Source: Chitinophagales bacterium
Lineage (GTDB): Bacteria > Bacteroidota > Bacteroidia > Chitinophagales > UBA2359
NCBI GenBank assembly: GCA_020629335.1
Contig: JAHDDN010000124.1
Coordinates: forward strand, 1-12,452
Direction: 5' to 3'
Length of the DNA: 12,452 nucleotides
The translations under genes were made by a program, and so were the position numbers. Each line of letters begins with the position of its first letter. Position 1 is the first letter of the stretch. This document shows, one piece after another, positions 1 to 7,962 of this stretch. Under the pieces are notes generated by a model. That model made no database searches and had not been told where the DNA came from. It saw only the letters and a program-made list of their open reading frames with translations.

Positions 1-9
1 GTTAATTCA

Positions 10-2373
10 TCATTCATGATAAATAATTAGCTTACGGCTAATAGTATTCTCTTTGTTATTAATTTGAAGCCAATAGAGACCATTAGGCATGTCAGATGTA
101 TTGAGTATGTTTTTACTTAGATGCAATTCGCCTGATTGTATTAATTGACCGTTGGCGTTTAGAATTTGGTATTGGCTCTCTTGCTGTCCCTCAATCTCTA
201 TTATTAGGCTTTTATCTGCTGGATTGGGATAGTAATTGAGTTGATTATTTTTTAGGGTGTACACATTAGTAGAAGTATCTATTGCTGGGGTTTTTACTTT
301 AAGAAAGCCTGCTTTATAAGAAAGAAGTAGATTATGATTTTCATCTTCAAAAATCGGACTATCTTCTATATCAATACCATTTAGGTTCATATAATTTCCC
401 CATGTTAAAGAGAAACTATTATATTTCATTAAATAACTATTTGAAAGTGCCCAAATTCTTCCGAAGCTATCTTCAAATACGTACCTAACATTTCCTTCTA
501 AGGGATAAGAAATCCATTCCTCATCTTGGGTATAGCATGCTAAAACACTTTTAGCACTGCACCATAGTTCATTCTCTTGACTTTGGATAACATTGATGAT
601 AGAATTAGTACCTAATTCCATTGCAGGAAAACCCAGCGACTCTGTATTTCCCCATTCATCCATTAGTACTGCGTAACTACTATTAGATCCTACGACATAA
701 AGTAGACTATCCTCAGTATTTAATTTTTTAATTTCGTTTATCACATTAAAATACGGGAAACTTTCATCATCTGGCGTTAATGTCAATATGGTATCTTCTT
801 TATAAATTTGTACATAGATTGAAGAAGATTCTCCTGCGGCAATGTAATAATTTTGTTGTTCATCGTCAATATACATAGCTGTTATCTTTGAAGCATTTTC
901 ATCAGGCTTTCCTGTATTCAAATGTTTTAATTGGAAACTATTGTCTTCTAATTGAAACAAGCCAGCCACCTCTCGTCCATTATATGCTATATTCATAGCG
1001 ACCCAGATATTTCCTTGCGTATCTTCACTTATTTTAGATATAGGACCAATGATTTTATTGTAGTTAAAAAAGCCATTACCATAATATGGGTAGTGAGTAA
1101 GGCTATCATTTTGATACATAAATATCCCATCTCGTTCGGTCCCCATCCAATATCTTCCTTGACTATCTAAGTAGGCTGAAGATTCCATGACTTCTGAATG
1201 CGAATGGCCTAATAGTTGATCTATCTTACAAATAGTTAGGCTATCATTTGATGACGGAATCTCACTAAAAGAAGCTGGATTAAGATCAGGAATGTTATAA
1301 GAGTTTAAATCTATATTTGAAAGTCTGATTAATTTATTTTTTCTACCCACCCAAACATTATTGCTCTGATCTACAGTCAAAATAGCAAATGATGCATTGT
1401 AAGCATCATTATCCACTTCAAAGCCTATAAGATGACCTTCGTAAAAGGTACTGGCATATATGATGTCAGGTGCACCACCAATGCCAGTATATGGACTACC
1501 TGTTAAAAACCAAATTTGACCTTCATTATTTCCTGCTATATCATTAATAAAATATCCTGGAAAAACAGGATTAATAGTATTAGTTTCTCCAAAACCAGCA
1601 TTAATACAATACATGGTATCATAAAAACTTAAATCTTTATTGATCACTTCTAGTCCATCATTATGTCTTCCAAACCAAACATAATCAGAAGTGTCTACAT
1701 ATAATTCAGTATAGTCATTGCTACTATAAAAGTACTTTAGCAAGATGGTATCACCTTCTAATGAGTAAAGTTTATGACCTCCACCTCTATATGTTATATA
1801 TATGTCACCCTCTTTTGTTTTAACCATATCCCCTTTATTAACAATATTAGATGTTTCACTTCCAAAAGTATAAGACTGAATACTATCTTCATTAATAATA
1901 TTCAGCGTAGCTTTATTATAGACATTAGGTGCCTCATAAACCAATAGTTCATCATTATTAAGTGTGTCGACGTATAAATCCAAAACTCTACCTATGGATA
2001 AAGAGTCTACTGTAGTATATTTAGGGATAAATTCCGTACCCGTGAATTTCATGACTCCTCCTTGACTGGAATCATAAAAACCAATCCAAATATTACCTTC
2101 ACTATCTTCTGAAAAGGCTTTCGCTCTGCCTGTTAGCAAATCGTATTCATCTTCATCATAGTGGGTAAAGCTGCCATCTTCATAAGTATAAATACCATTA
2201 TTATTGGTGCCTATCCATACTTTATTATGGCTGTCTACGTATAGGCCAGATATGTCATCGTCCACAAAACCATTATCGCTATTAAAAACCGTATAATCGG
2301 CTATTTGGCTATCGGCATTTTGACAGAGCAAGACTAATATGAGTAGGAGAAAAATCTTTTTCATGATATTCAT
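10..2373 (-). CDS. Secreted Reg_prop beta-propeller protein with T9SS type A sorting domain
   Basis: About 787 residues from ATG at 2373. That start lies 2 bases past the stop of the upstream gene in an A-rich context, so translation is probably coupled; ATG at 2364 (MKKIFLLL...) is an equally good alternative. A longer in-frame extension to 2457 would lie inside the upstream gene and put residues before the signal peptide, so I rejected it. A hydrophobic signal peptide ends near CQNADSQ. The body carries repeated two-component-regulator propeller motifs: VDSHNKVWIGTNNNGIYTY, EDSEGNIWIGF, VDQSNNVWVGR, LDSQGRYWMGT, EDTQGNIWVAM and EDSFGRIWALS. The last ~75 residues form a T9SS sorting domain (YYPNPADKSL...MPNGLYWLQI...SRKLIIY). 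In sensor kinases this propeller is the periplasmic sensing part; here no transmembrane, kinase or DNA-binding domain follows, so the protein is probably exported and surface-bound. Ligand unknown. Confidence 0.9.
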   Translation of the reverse strand: MNIMKKIFLLLILVLLCQNADSQIADYTVFNSDNGFVDDDISGLYVDSHNKVWIGTNNNGIYTYEDGSFTHYDEDEYDLLTGRAKAFSEDSEGNIWIGFYDSSQGGVMKFTGTEFIPKYTTVDSLSIGRVLDLYVDTLNNDELLVYEAPNVYNKATLNIINEDSIQSYTFGSETSNIVNKGDMVKTKEGDIYITYRGGGHKLYSLEGDTILLKYFYSSNDYTELYVDTSDYVWFGRHNDGLEVINKDLSFYDTMYCINAGFGETNTINPVFPGYFINDIAGNNEGQIWFLTGSPYTGIGGAPDIIYASTFYEGHLIGFEVDNDAYNASFAILTVDQSNNVWVGRKNKLIRLSNIDLNSYNIPDLNPASFSEIPSSNDSLTICKIDQLLGHSHSEVMESSAYLDSQGRYWMGTERDGIFMYQNDSLTHYPYYGNGFFNYNKIIGPISKISEDTQGNIWVAMNIAYNGREVAGLFQLEDNSFQLKHLNTGKPDENASKITAMYIDDEQQNYYIAAGESSSIYVQIYKEDTILTLTPDDESFPYFNVINEIKKLNTEDSLLYVVGSNSSYAVLMDEWGNTESLGFPAMELGTNSIINVIQSQENELWCSAKSVLACYTQDEEWISYPLEGNVRYVFEDSFGRIWALSNSYLMKYNSFSLTWGNYMNLNGIDIEDSPIFEDENHNLLLSYKAGFLKVKTPAIDTSTNVYTLKNNQLNYYPNPADKSLIIEIEGQQESQYQILNANGQLIQSGELHLSKNILNTSDMPNGLYWLQINNKENTISRKLIIYHE

Positions 2374-2375
2374 TT

Positions 2376-3959
2376 TTAATGTACAACCATTAGTTTTTGT
2401 CTGGAAATAGAAGCACCATTTTTGCTTAATTGACAAAAATAGGCCCCATTGGGCCATGCTTGGGTATGGAGCATAAGCTCTCTTTCATTGGGTTTTATTT
2501 TTTGTTGATGGATGACTCGACCAAATAAATCTAAGACTACTAATTCCATTTCTGTTGAGATATTTTGTAACTTCAATATAGTTGATTGATTAGCTGGATT
2601 GGGATAAATTTGATTAATTTGCCCATTCCTGATATTGGTAACAGCAACATCTATTGTATCACATTCAGTAGCAAAGGCTGTTGTTCCAAATGGAGGATTA
2701 AATTGACATAAAGCAGTTAAATTAAAAGTATAATTTTCACAAGCTAATAAAGAACTGAAAGTTAGTTGTGTACTATCAGTAATTCCTGTAGTAACTAAAG
2801 TATCTGCATGAATCAACTCGTATTCATAGGTATTGCTATCATTGATGGCAGTCCAGTATATTTGGTAGCTTGTATCTTGCTTACTAATTACACTTTCGGT
2901 ATAAATAGTATCTAGCTCACTACATTCGTAATAGCCACCTACAGTAAAGGTTTCACAATGAATATCCGTACAGCCATCTTCGGCAATTAGAGTCATACAT
3001 ACTTCATAAGTATTAGGCTCCTCATAAATTTCATAGGGATTTGGAGAAGAGGACCCATACGTCCCATTTCCATAATCCCAAACTACTTCATAATAAGTGC
3101 TGACAGTAGAACTATCATAAAAAGCTACTGCCATTGCTTCTTCATTGTATATATTATAAAAAAAGAGCGCCTCACATTCCAAATCAAAGCTTTCACAGTA
3201 AGTATCACTACACCCTCCATAGCCATATATAGTCAAACATACTTCTTGGCCATCTTGCACGCCTTCTGCTTGGTAATAATTGGCTTCGTCACTGACAATT
3301 ACTCCATCTAAAATCCACTCATAAGCAGCAATTCCTGCAGCACCAATAGCTGTCGATTCAAAGTACATTCCACTATACTGATTTTCAAACTCATAAGAGG
3401 CGGAACAACTCAAATCCAATGTTTGACAAAAAGTATCTTCGCACGATTGATCTGTTAAAATGTGAAGACAAACTTCAGCTTCTTCCAAACCTCCTAAATT
3501 GAAGCTTTCTTCTTCACTCACTAAGTCTTCCTCTAAAAACCACTCTAGCGCCACTATCTCTCCACTTGCTACTGGATTGAGGCTTAGAAAAACACTATCT
3601 ATGGTATAATCAATATGGTATTGAGCATAACAGTATTCACTATCGGCTTCTATAACAGATAATGTATAATCTTCGGTTTCACCATACAAATAATCTCCAC
3701 AGGGCAAACCGTATTGACCTAGATAGGACATCACAATTCGCACTCGCCTCTCTCCTACACTTACATCTTCAGGTATCGTAAAAGAAGTGCTAACTGTTTC
3801 ACTACTAACAGACGTTTGGGCACTTAATTCATTGAGTTCAATGGCTTCATTTCCATTCCAATCTACATAAACGAAAAAAGCTTGATTATAAATGTTATTA
3901 CTATAGCCTGGTGTTAAAGTTAGGCTAATTTCTTCCCCTAATTCTCCGACAGTATTAAA
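2376..3959 (-). CDS. C-terminal piece of the large surface protein: rest of GEVED, PKD-like modules, FN3, T9SS sorting domain
   Basis: Read in the phase of the N-terminal piece, the frame opens with FNTVGELGEEISLTLTPGYS and NQAFFVYVDWNGNEAIELNE. This is the second half of the GEVED domain, finishing near GDYLYGETEDYTLSV. Three cysteine-rich PKD-like modules follow (ALEWFLEEDLVSEEE; AYEWILDGVIVSDEA; VVWDYGNGTYGSSSPNPYEI), then an FN3-like module with ACENYTFNLTALC. The T9SS type A sorting domain closes it (IYPNPANQSTILKL ... LDLFGRVIHQ ... WPNGAYFCQL ... SRQKLMVV). The first possible initiator, GTG at 3743, is inside the GEVED domain, so it is not an independent gene start. The stop at 2376-2378 is 2 bases before the ATG at 2373 of the downstream Reg_prop gene, implying a shared transcript. 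Confidence 0.85.
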   Translation of the reverse strand, partial: FNTVGELGEEISLTLTPGYSNNIYNQAFFVYVDWNGNEAIELNELSAQTSVSSETVSTSFTIPEDVSVGERRVRIVMSYLGQYGLPCGDYLYGETEDYTLSVIEADSEYCYAQYHIDYTIDSVFLSLNPVASGEIVALEWFLEEDLVSEEESFNLGGLEEAEVCLHILTDQSCEDTFCQTLDLSCSASYEFENQYSGMYFESTAIGAAGIAAYEWILDGVIVSDEANYYQAEGVQDGQEVCLTIYGYGGCSDTYCESFDLECEALFFYNIYNEEAMAVAFYDSSTVSTYYEVVWDYGNGTYGSSSPNPYEIYEEPNTYEVCMTLIAEDGCTDIHCETFTVGGYYECSELDTIYTESVISKQDTSYQIYWTAINDSNTYEYELIHADTLVTTGITDSTQLTFSSLLACENYTFNLTALCQFNPPFGTTAFATECDTIDVAVTNIRNGQINQIYPNPANQSTILKLQNISTEMELVVLDLFGRVIHQQKIKPNERELMLHTQAWPNGAYFCQLSKNGASISRQKLMVVH

Positions 3960-5935
3960 GAAGAATAATCTCCATAACCATTATCATTGAGACTAAAATT
4001 ATCAATAGCTCCCATGTTCACATTGGCAATATACTCTGATCCACTTAATGAAGAGGATACACAATAGCCCAGCAAACAAGGAGTTGTAAACTCCTCTATA
4101 TGGGTCAGAAAACTGTAAGTACCATCAAAGCATTTTACTTGTAAATCAAAGCTATAAGGCGTACATTCAGTAATATTATTATTGGAGAAATTGAAGATAG
4201 GATCATTAAAGATTTCGTTGTGAATCTCATTTCCGTCCATATCAAACATGGAGATATGATATTCGGCATTTACAGACTCTTCGAGTATTTCAATACTAAT
4301 TTCGCCAAGTGCTGTCGAATAAATAGTGTCTACTTCTGCATAAGGACACTGTATTTGTATCCACTCACAATGTGTACTACTACAGCCTTCCAGTGTTTGA
4401 ATGTTTAAACATAGCTCTTGACCTAACTCATCATCTAAGTTTATAATCAAGCTATCTTCTGTAGCGGCTACTACTCCATCTAATGTCCATTCATAAGAGG
4501 TAATCTCACTAATGGAGGCTGCATTTGAATTGACTTGATAGGCTCCGATATCTACTCCTTGATAATTAAAAGTAGTTGCACAACCTGCTTCACAATTGAA
4601 TAAAAATGGCACTATCAGCTCACTCTCTCCATAAGTCGAAGAGCAGTCCGTTTCTATTAAAAGTTGATACCATTCACAAACTTCTAAACCTTCTACCTTT
4701 AAAGTAGCATATTCAGAATTGACCGTTTGATTACTCAAAATAGTGCTATCCATATCTAAAATACTCAGACTATATTCCTCTGCATTATAGGCACCATTAT
4801 AACTAATTTGGCAGCTCAAACTATCAGTTATAATACTGACATCCATAGGTATAGCACATTCATCTGAAATCCACTCACATTTTTCAGAACTACAGCCACC
4901 AAAAGTAGAGATTTGCAAGCAAACCATTTGACCTATCGAATCATTGATACCCAATATAAGAGTATCTTCCTCACTAATCCACTCTCCATCTATCGTCCAT
5001 TCATAAAGGGCAATACTATCATCTAAAGCACCCGATAATGAAGTAAAACGATACTCACTATTTTCATTCAAATTAGTATCAAAGGCCGCCAAACAACCAT
5101 CTTCACCGCAATAAGTATTACCAAAAACTGTTTCAATAAACCCACTCTCTACTGTATTCATGCAATCCGCCTGCACACTTACCTCAAATGTAGCACAATG
5201 TCTCCAATCTAAATGAGTATATGTGACGCTATCTGCTTCTGAGGTAGTGCTCCGAATAAGTGAATCATCTTGAAAAACTTGATAATCATAATTAGCAACC
5301 ACATTCCCAGGCAAGGTAATAAGTGTTAACTCACGTGGAGCATCTGAACTTGCATAAAGCCCTAAAGGTTTTTGACAATAATTCTCCAAATCTGTATCAA
5401 GGAATATACATTGCTGTGCCGTACAATTATTATCTGTCTCTAAAGTCAAGCAAATATTGTTACCAAAGTAGGTCCCAGCATCTATTGGTATGATTGGATT
5501 TTCCACTTCATAAATATTAAATACTTCATTATTTTTCTGCCAAGCATAAGTAAAACTCGAAAAAACATTAGTAACAGGATTAGCATAAAATTGCACTTCA
5601 CTATAGCCCTCTGGTATCGGTTCATGCGTAATATTAACACTACAATCATCACACTTAGCATAAATCAAAGTATCCAAAACAGCGCTTTGGCCTAATACTG
5701 CTCCACAATCTAAAGTAGCAGTCACTTGAACAGTATCACAAATTCCGATAGTATCACTGATAAAAGAATAGTTAGCCTCTGAAGATAAAGTATATAAAAG
5801 CGTATCCCCAGCAGTATCATAAATAGTAAAATGATAATTAGCTAACTCACTACTTGCCTGCTCACAACTCACATTAATGGTATGAAATTCATCCGCAATA
5901 ACATTCAAGTTTTGAGGCGAGGGACATTCACAATA
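3938..5935 (-). CDS. Middle piece of the large surface protein (out-of-phase frame): FN3-like, PKD-like and start of GEVED
   Basis: This frame is open from the first frameshift to a stop at 3938. It has no convincing start of its own: no signal peptide and no well-placed ATG, and the first possible initiator is TTG at 5908 inside a domain. It begins YCECPSPQNLNVIADEF, the start of an FN3-like module. It then alternates FN3-like modules with PKD-like ones such as LYEWTIDGEWISEEDTLIL...CLQISTFGGCSSEKCEWI and SYEWTLDGVVAATEDSLII...CLNIQTLEGCSSTHCEWI. It ends with the first half of a GEVED domain (CVSSSLSGSEYIANVNMGAI ... GYGDYSS) and runs into LILSEN-stop after the second frameshift. It is probably not translated unless ribosomes shift frame or the base calls are wrong. 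Confidence 0.8.
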   Translation of the reverse strand, partial: YCECPSPQNLNVIADEFHTINVSCEQASSELANYHFTIYDTAGDTLLYTLSSEANYSFISDTIGICDTVQVTATLDCGAVLGQSAVLDTLIYAKCDDCSVNITHEPIPEGYSEVQFYANPVTNVFSSFTYAWQKNNEVFNIYEVENPIIPIDAGTYFGNNICLTLETDNNCTAQQCIFLDTDLENYCQKPLGLYASSDAPRELTLITLPGNVVANYDYQVFQDDSLIRSTTSEADSVTYTHLDWRHCATFEVSVQADCMNTVESGFIETVFGNTYCGEDGCLAAFDTNLNENSEYRFTSLSGALDDSIALYEWTIDGEWISEEDTLILGINDSIGQMVCLQISTFGGCSSEKCEWISDECAIPMDVSIITDSLSCQISYNGAYNAEEYSLSILDMDSTILSNQTVNSEYATLKVEGLEVCEWYQLLIETDCSSTYGESELIVPFLFNCEAGCATTFNYQGVDIGAYQVNSNAASISEITSYEWTLDGVVAATEDSLIINLDDELGQELCLNIQTLEGCSSTHCEWIQIQCPYAEVDTIYSTALGEISIEILEESVNAEYHISMFDMDGNEIHNEIFNDPIFNFSNNNITECTPYSFDLQVKCFDGTYSFLTHIEEFTTPCLLGYCVSSSLSGSEYIANVNMGAIDNFSLNDNGYGDYSSLILSEN

Positions 5936-7025
5936 ACTCTCTATTTTCTAATTCAAAAAAAGCAGGCTCTTCTGCATTGTCCCCACAATAAGTCGTGGTC
6001 AATAAAGTATAGTTCTCACAAGGCTCAATGGCCAAATCTGTGAAAACGATACTATTCTCTTCCTCATAAGTATCCACTATGGTATCACCAAGCTCAGTTA
6101 AAAGCACATAATGATAGCCAAAAAATTCATTTTCCGCATCTACTTCAGCCGCTACACTCAATTCAAATAGATTATTAGCATTTACTTCCACATTCTCTAC
6201 TGATGGACAGTCACAATAGCTCGTTATCGCCACTGGCTCGCTATAAGGACTATCATCTATAAAACTTCCACAAGTAGCTTTAAGACTTACCCAAAACTCC
6301 TCACAAGGCATTAGATATGGCGAATTAATAAGCACTGAATTTTCATCATAAAGTGCTACTTCCATAATCGTTTCACCATCTTTCTCGATTAGTACATTAT
6401 AATTAGATGGATTATTAATTGGTGTATCAAACTCCACCATTATTTGATAAGGAATGGTAGAATTAACTACTACATTTTCAGGTGTGTAGCAAATAGGAGT
6501 AATTTCTTCACAATACTGATCTACACAAGCATCATCAGTGATGATCTCCAAACACACTATTTTACTATATAAAATTGATTCAATAAGGGTTTGAGTTTCA
6601 CCTTCGGAAACTCCATCCAACGTCCACTCATAACTTTCTATTTCAGAGGAAGAAACAGAGGTACTACTAAATTCAAAGATAACAGGGCTGTTATTTGTAT
6701 AAGTAAAATGAGCACCACAACTCAAAATCTCTATCAATTCGCAAGTTTCATTCTCACATAAGTCGCTGTCGAGTATATTTAGGCAAACTTCATAGGTTCC
6801 TACTTCTGCATAAGTATAAGTTATTGTCTCAGCAAATGGACCTTGAAAAGTTTCTCCATTACCAAAATCCCAACTCATATAATCCACAGTTTCTCCTTCT
6901 GATGCTATAGAGTTATTCAAAAGTATTAATTCTAAACTAATCGCATCATAATCAAATTCTGCTATACATTGTGAGCTGACCTGCAATGAAAAGCAAAAAC
7001 ATATCAATAGATATATTTTCTTCAT
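5928..7025 (-). CDS. N-terminal piece of the large surface protein: signal peptide, PKD-like and FN3-like modules
   Basis: 365 residues from ATG at 7025. Signal peptide is MKKIYLLICFCFSLQVSSQ. A PKD domain follows at about 20-105 (WDFGNGETF ... YAEVGTYEVCLNI), then a PKD-like module at about 105-180 (SYEWTLDGV ... CLEIITDDAC), then an FN3-like module at about 180-270 ending SYC. A second FN3-like module starts at CDCPSVENVEVNA. The frame ends abruptly in FELENRELL, where its own pattern predicts FELENREYCECPSP. That expected text is present one base out of phase, so the stop at 5928-5930 comes from a frameshift and is not a natural end. Translated as it stands, this would give an exported fragment with no T9SS tail, unlikely to reach the surface. 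A promoter-like site lies at 7076-7107. Confidence 0.85.
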   Translation of the reverse strand: MKKIYLLICFCFSLQVSSQCIAEFDYDAISLELILLNNSIASEGETVDYMSWDFGNGETFQGPFAETITYTYAEVGTYEVCLNILDSDLCENETCELIEILSCGAHFTYTNNSPVIFEFSSTSVSSSEIESYEWTLDGVSEGETQTLIESILYSKIVCLEIITDDACVDQYCEEITPICYTPENVVVNSTIPYQIMVEFDTPINNPSNYNVLIEKDGETIMEVALYDENSVLINSPYLMPCEEFWVSLKATCGSFIDDSPYSEPVAITSYCDCPSVENVEVNANNLFELSVAAEVDAENEFFGYHYVLLTELGDTIVDTYEEENSIVFTDLAIEPCENYTLLTTTYCGDNAEEPAFFELENRELL

Positions 7026-7075
7026 GGGGCAAAAAATTTGGGTTAAACAGGGTATAATACATTAAAAATTCAACT

Positions 7076-7107
7076 TAAAGATAGTATTTCATATTCAATT
7101 ATCCAAA
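7076..7107 (-). promoter_or_regulatory. Candidate Bacteroidota-type promoter for the large surface-protein operon
   Basis: On the minus strand TTTG (7107-7104) is followed after 20 bases by TATCTTTA (7083-7076), a 7-of-8 match to the Bacteroidota -7 element TAnnTTTG, with the usual -33 spacing. It lies about 50 bases before the ATG at 7025. This is a pattern match by eye in AT-rich DNA. Confidence 0.4.
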
Positions 7108-7124
7108 ATCAGATACCATCTTTA
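7076..7124. repeat. Inverted repeat overlapping the -7 box
   Basis: Arms TAAAGATAGTAT (7076-7087) and ATACCATCTTTA (7113-7124) are complementary at 11 of 12 positions, with a 25-base spacer. The left arm covers the proposed -7 box and the right arm lies 7 bases beyond the GNAT stop codon. It could be an operator, part of a weak terminator for the GNAT gene, or chance. Confidence 0.35.
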
Positions 7125-7131
7125 ATCGATC

Positions 7132-7866
7132 CTAAGTATAACTCACCCAAATATTTTCTTCTCGATATTCACCATGATTTTTTTCGACATCAATCTTTAC
7201 TAAGTTTAAAGCACCCTCTACCATGTATTCGCCAGAACTGGTGATCTTCCGATTTAGGAGGCTTTCCCAAAAAGGGATGTCTCCTTTTACATTCATGGAG
7301 TTTTCGCAGACTTTGATGATTTTTGCTTGGCTTTTGAGATGGGTTCTGATCCAGGGATCATAGATTTTTTCACCTTCTTTTTTATTGATGTAATCAGTCA
7401 TTTTCATGGCTGGAAACTGATGCTTGAAGGTTGGGCGGATTGGAATAATGAAATGTTGATAGCCCAATTCTTTAACTACTTGTTTAGCTCTTGCAAGTAG
7501 TAATCTGCTGAAACCTTTGCCTTGATGCTCTTTGGTTACAATAATTTGTAAGCCACCTAAGGTGTTGGGTTCGATTTGGTTTTCATAATCATTAATTCCT
7601 TTTTGGAGCTGCCAGTCCCAACCTTCATTTGGTAATTCACTTAATGATTGATCCCAAAATAAGGGAATGGCATTCATAAAACCTATAATATTTTCATCTT
7701 TATCTATCATAAATATTTGTGCAAATGGATAATACTCCTCTAATCGTTGCCAGTATTTTTTTGTGATGGGGGAATTTAAAACTATGGCTGGAAAAGCCTC
7801 TTGAATGGCTGTTCTGTATTGTTTTAATTGTTGGGTGTTTAGGGCTGAGAGATCCAAGTATTTCAT
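7132..7866 (-). CDS. GNAT-family N-acetyltransferase
   Basis: 244 residues from ATG at 7866 (MKYLDLSALNTQQLKQYRTA); a GTG directly before it is not needed. Cytoplasmic, with no signal peptide or membrane segment. The GNAT core is recognisable: strand IFMIDKDENIIGFMNAIPLF at about 51-70, strand NTLGGLQIIV at 101-110, then acetyl-CoA-binding motif A with QGKGFSRLLLARAKQ at 115-129 (the Q/R-x-x-G-x-G/A loop), and a following strand HFIIPIRPT at 138-146. The family transfers an acetyl group from acetyl-CoA to an amine; the acceptor cannot be told here. The roughly 90 residues after motif B (DPWIRTHLKSQAKII..., ending ENIWVSYT) are longer than a minimal GNAT domain and may form the substrate side. 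It is transcribed alone or with weak coupling, 106 bases upstream of the large surface-protein gene, with no obvious functional link. Confidence 0.88.
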   Translation of the reverse strand: MKYLDLSALNTQQLKQYRTAIQEAFPAIVLNSPITKKYWQRLEEYYPFAQIFMIDKDENIIGFMNAIPLFWDQSLSELPNEGWDWQLQKGINDYENQIEPNTLGGLQIIVTKEHQGKGFSRLLLARAKQVVKELGYQHFIIPIRPTFKHQFPAMKMTDYINKKEGEKIYDPWIRTHLKSQAKIIKVCENSMNVKGDIPFWESLLNRKITSSGEYMVEGALNLVKIDVEKNHGEYREENIWVSYT

Positions 7867-7962
7867 CACAATATCATCTACTAATTTATAATTTCAGGTA
7901 TGTAAAATAACAAATATTATACTTCTTTTCACTTAATTTTTGTTTATAGCTTGGAATCGGCT

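Larger units (their letters stand above)
2376..7025 (-). pseudogene. Large secreted PKD/FN3/GEVED protein with T9SS tail, split by two compensating frameshifts
   Basis: Three consecutive minus-strand frames make one gene of 4650 bases, about 1549 residues when repaired. The first frame has the only signal peptide and the last has the only T9SS sorting domain. One extra base near 5936 breaks a repeated domain boundary; one missing base near 3957-3959 breaks a GEVED domain. Removing the first and adding the second restores continuous homology, and the first and third frames are in the same phase. The repaired product alternates about eight cysteine-rich PKD-like modules with about seven FN3-like modules, plus one GEVED domain. 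Such proteins are usually surface adhesins or large extracellular proteins, but the ligand cannot be read from sequence. The middle frame is otherwise open for over 650 codons, so the lesions are recent or are sequencing errors. If the bases are wrong this is an intact CDS. Confidence 0.85.

Noticed and set aside
952..1170. 72-codon plus-strand frame
   Set aside because: Opposite strand of the Reg_prop gene, with no coding-type composition or start signal; a shadow frame.
2364..2457. Longer N-terminus for the Reg_prop protein starting at 2457
   Set aside because: It would overlap the upstream gene by about 80 bases and put 28 residues in front of a good signal peptide.
4220..4408. 62-codon plus-strand frame
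   Set aside because: Lies wholly opposite the middle piece of the large gene; no domain or signal; shadow frame.
3938..5940. Programmed ribosomal frameshifting at both junctions
   Set aside because: No standard slippery heptamer, pseudoknot or SD-like stimulator seen, and two shifts in opposite directions in one gene would be exceptional; kept only as a remote option.
2376..7025. Three separate genes rather than one broken gene
   Set aside because: Middle and last frames have no signal peptide or good start, and both junctions split recognisable domains that rejoin with single-base changes.
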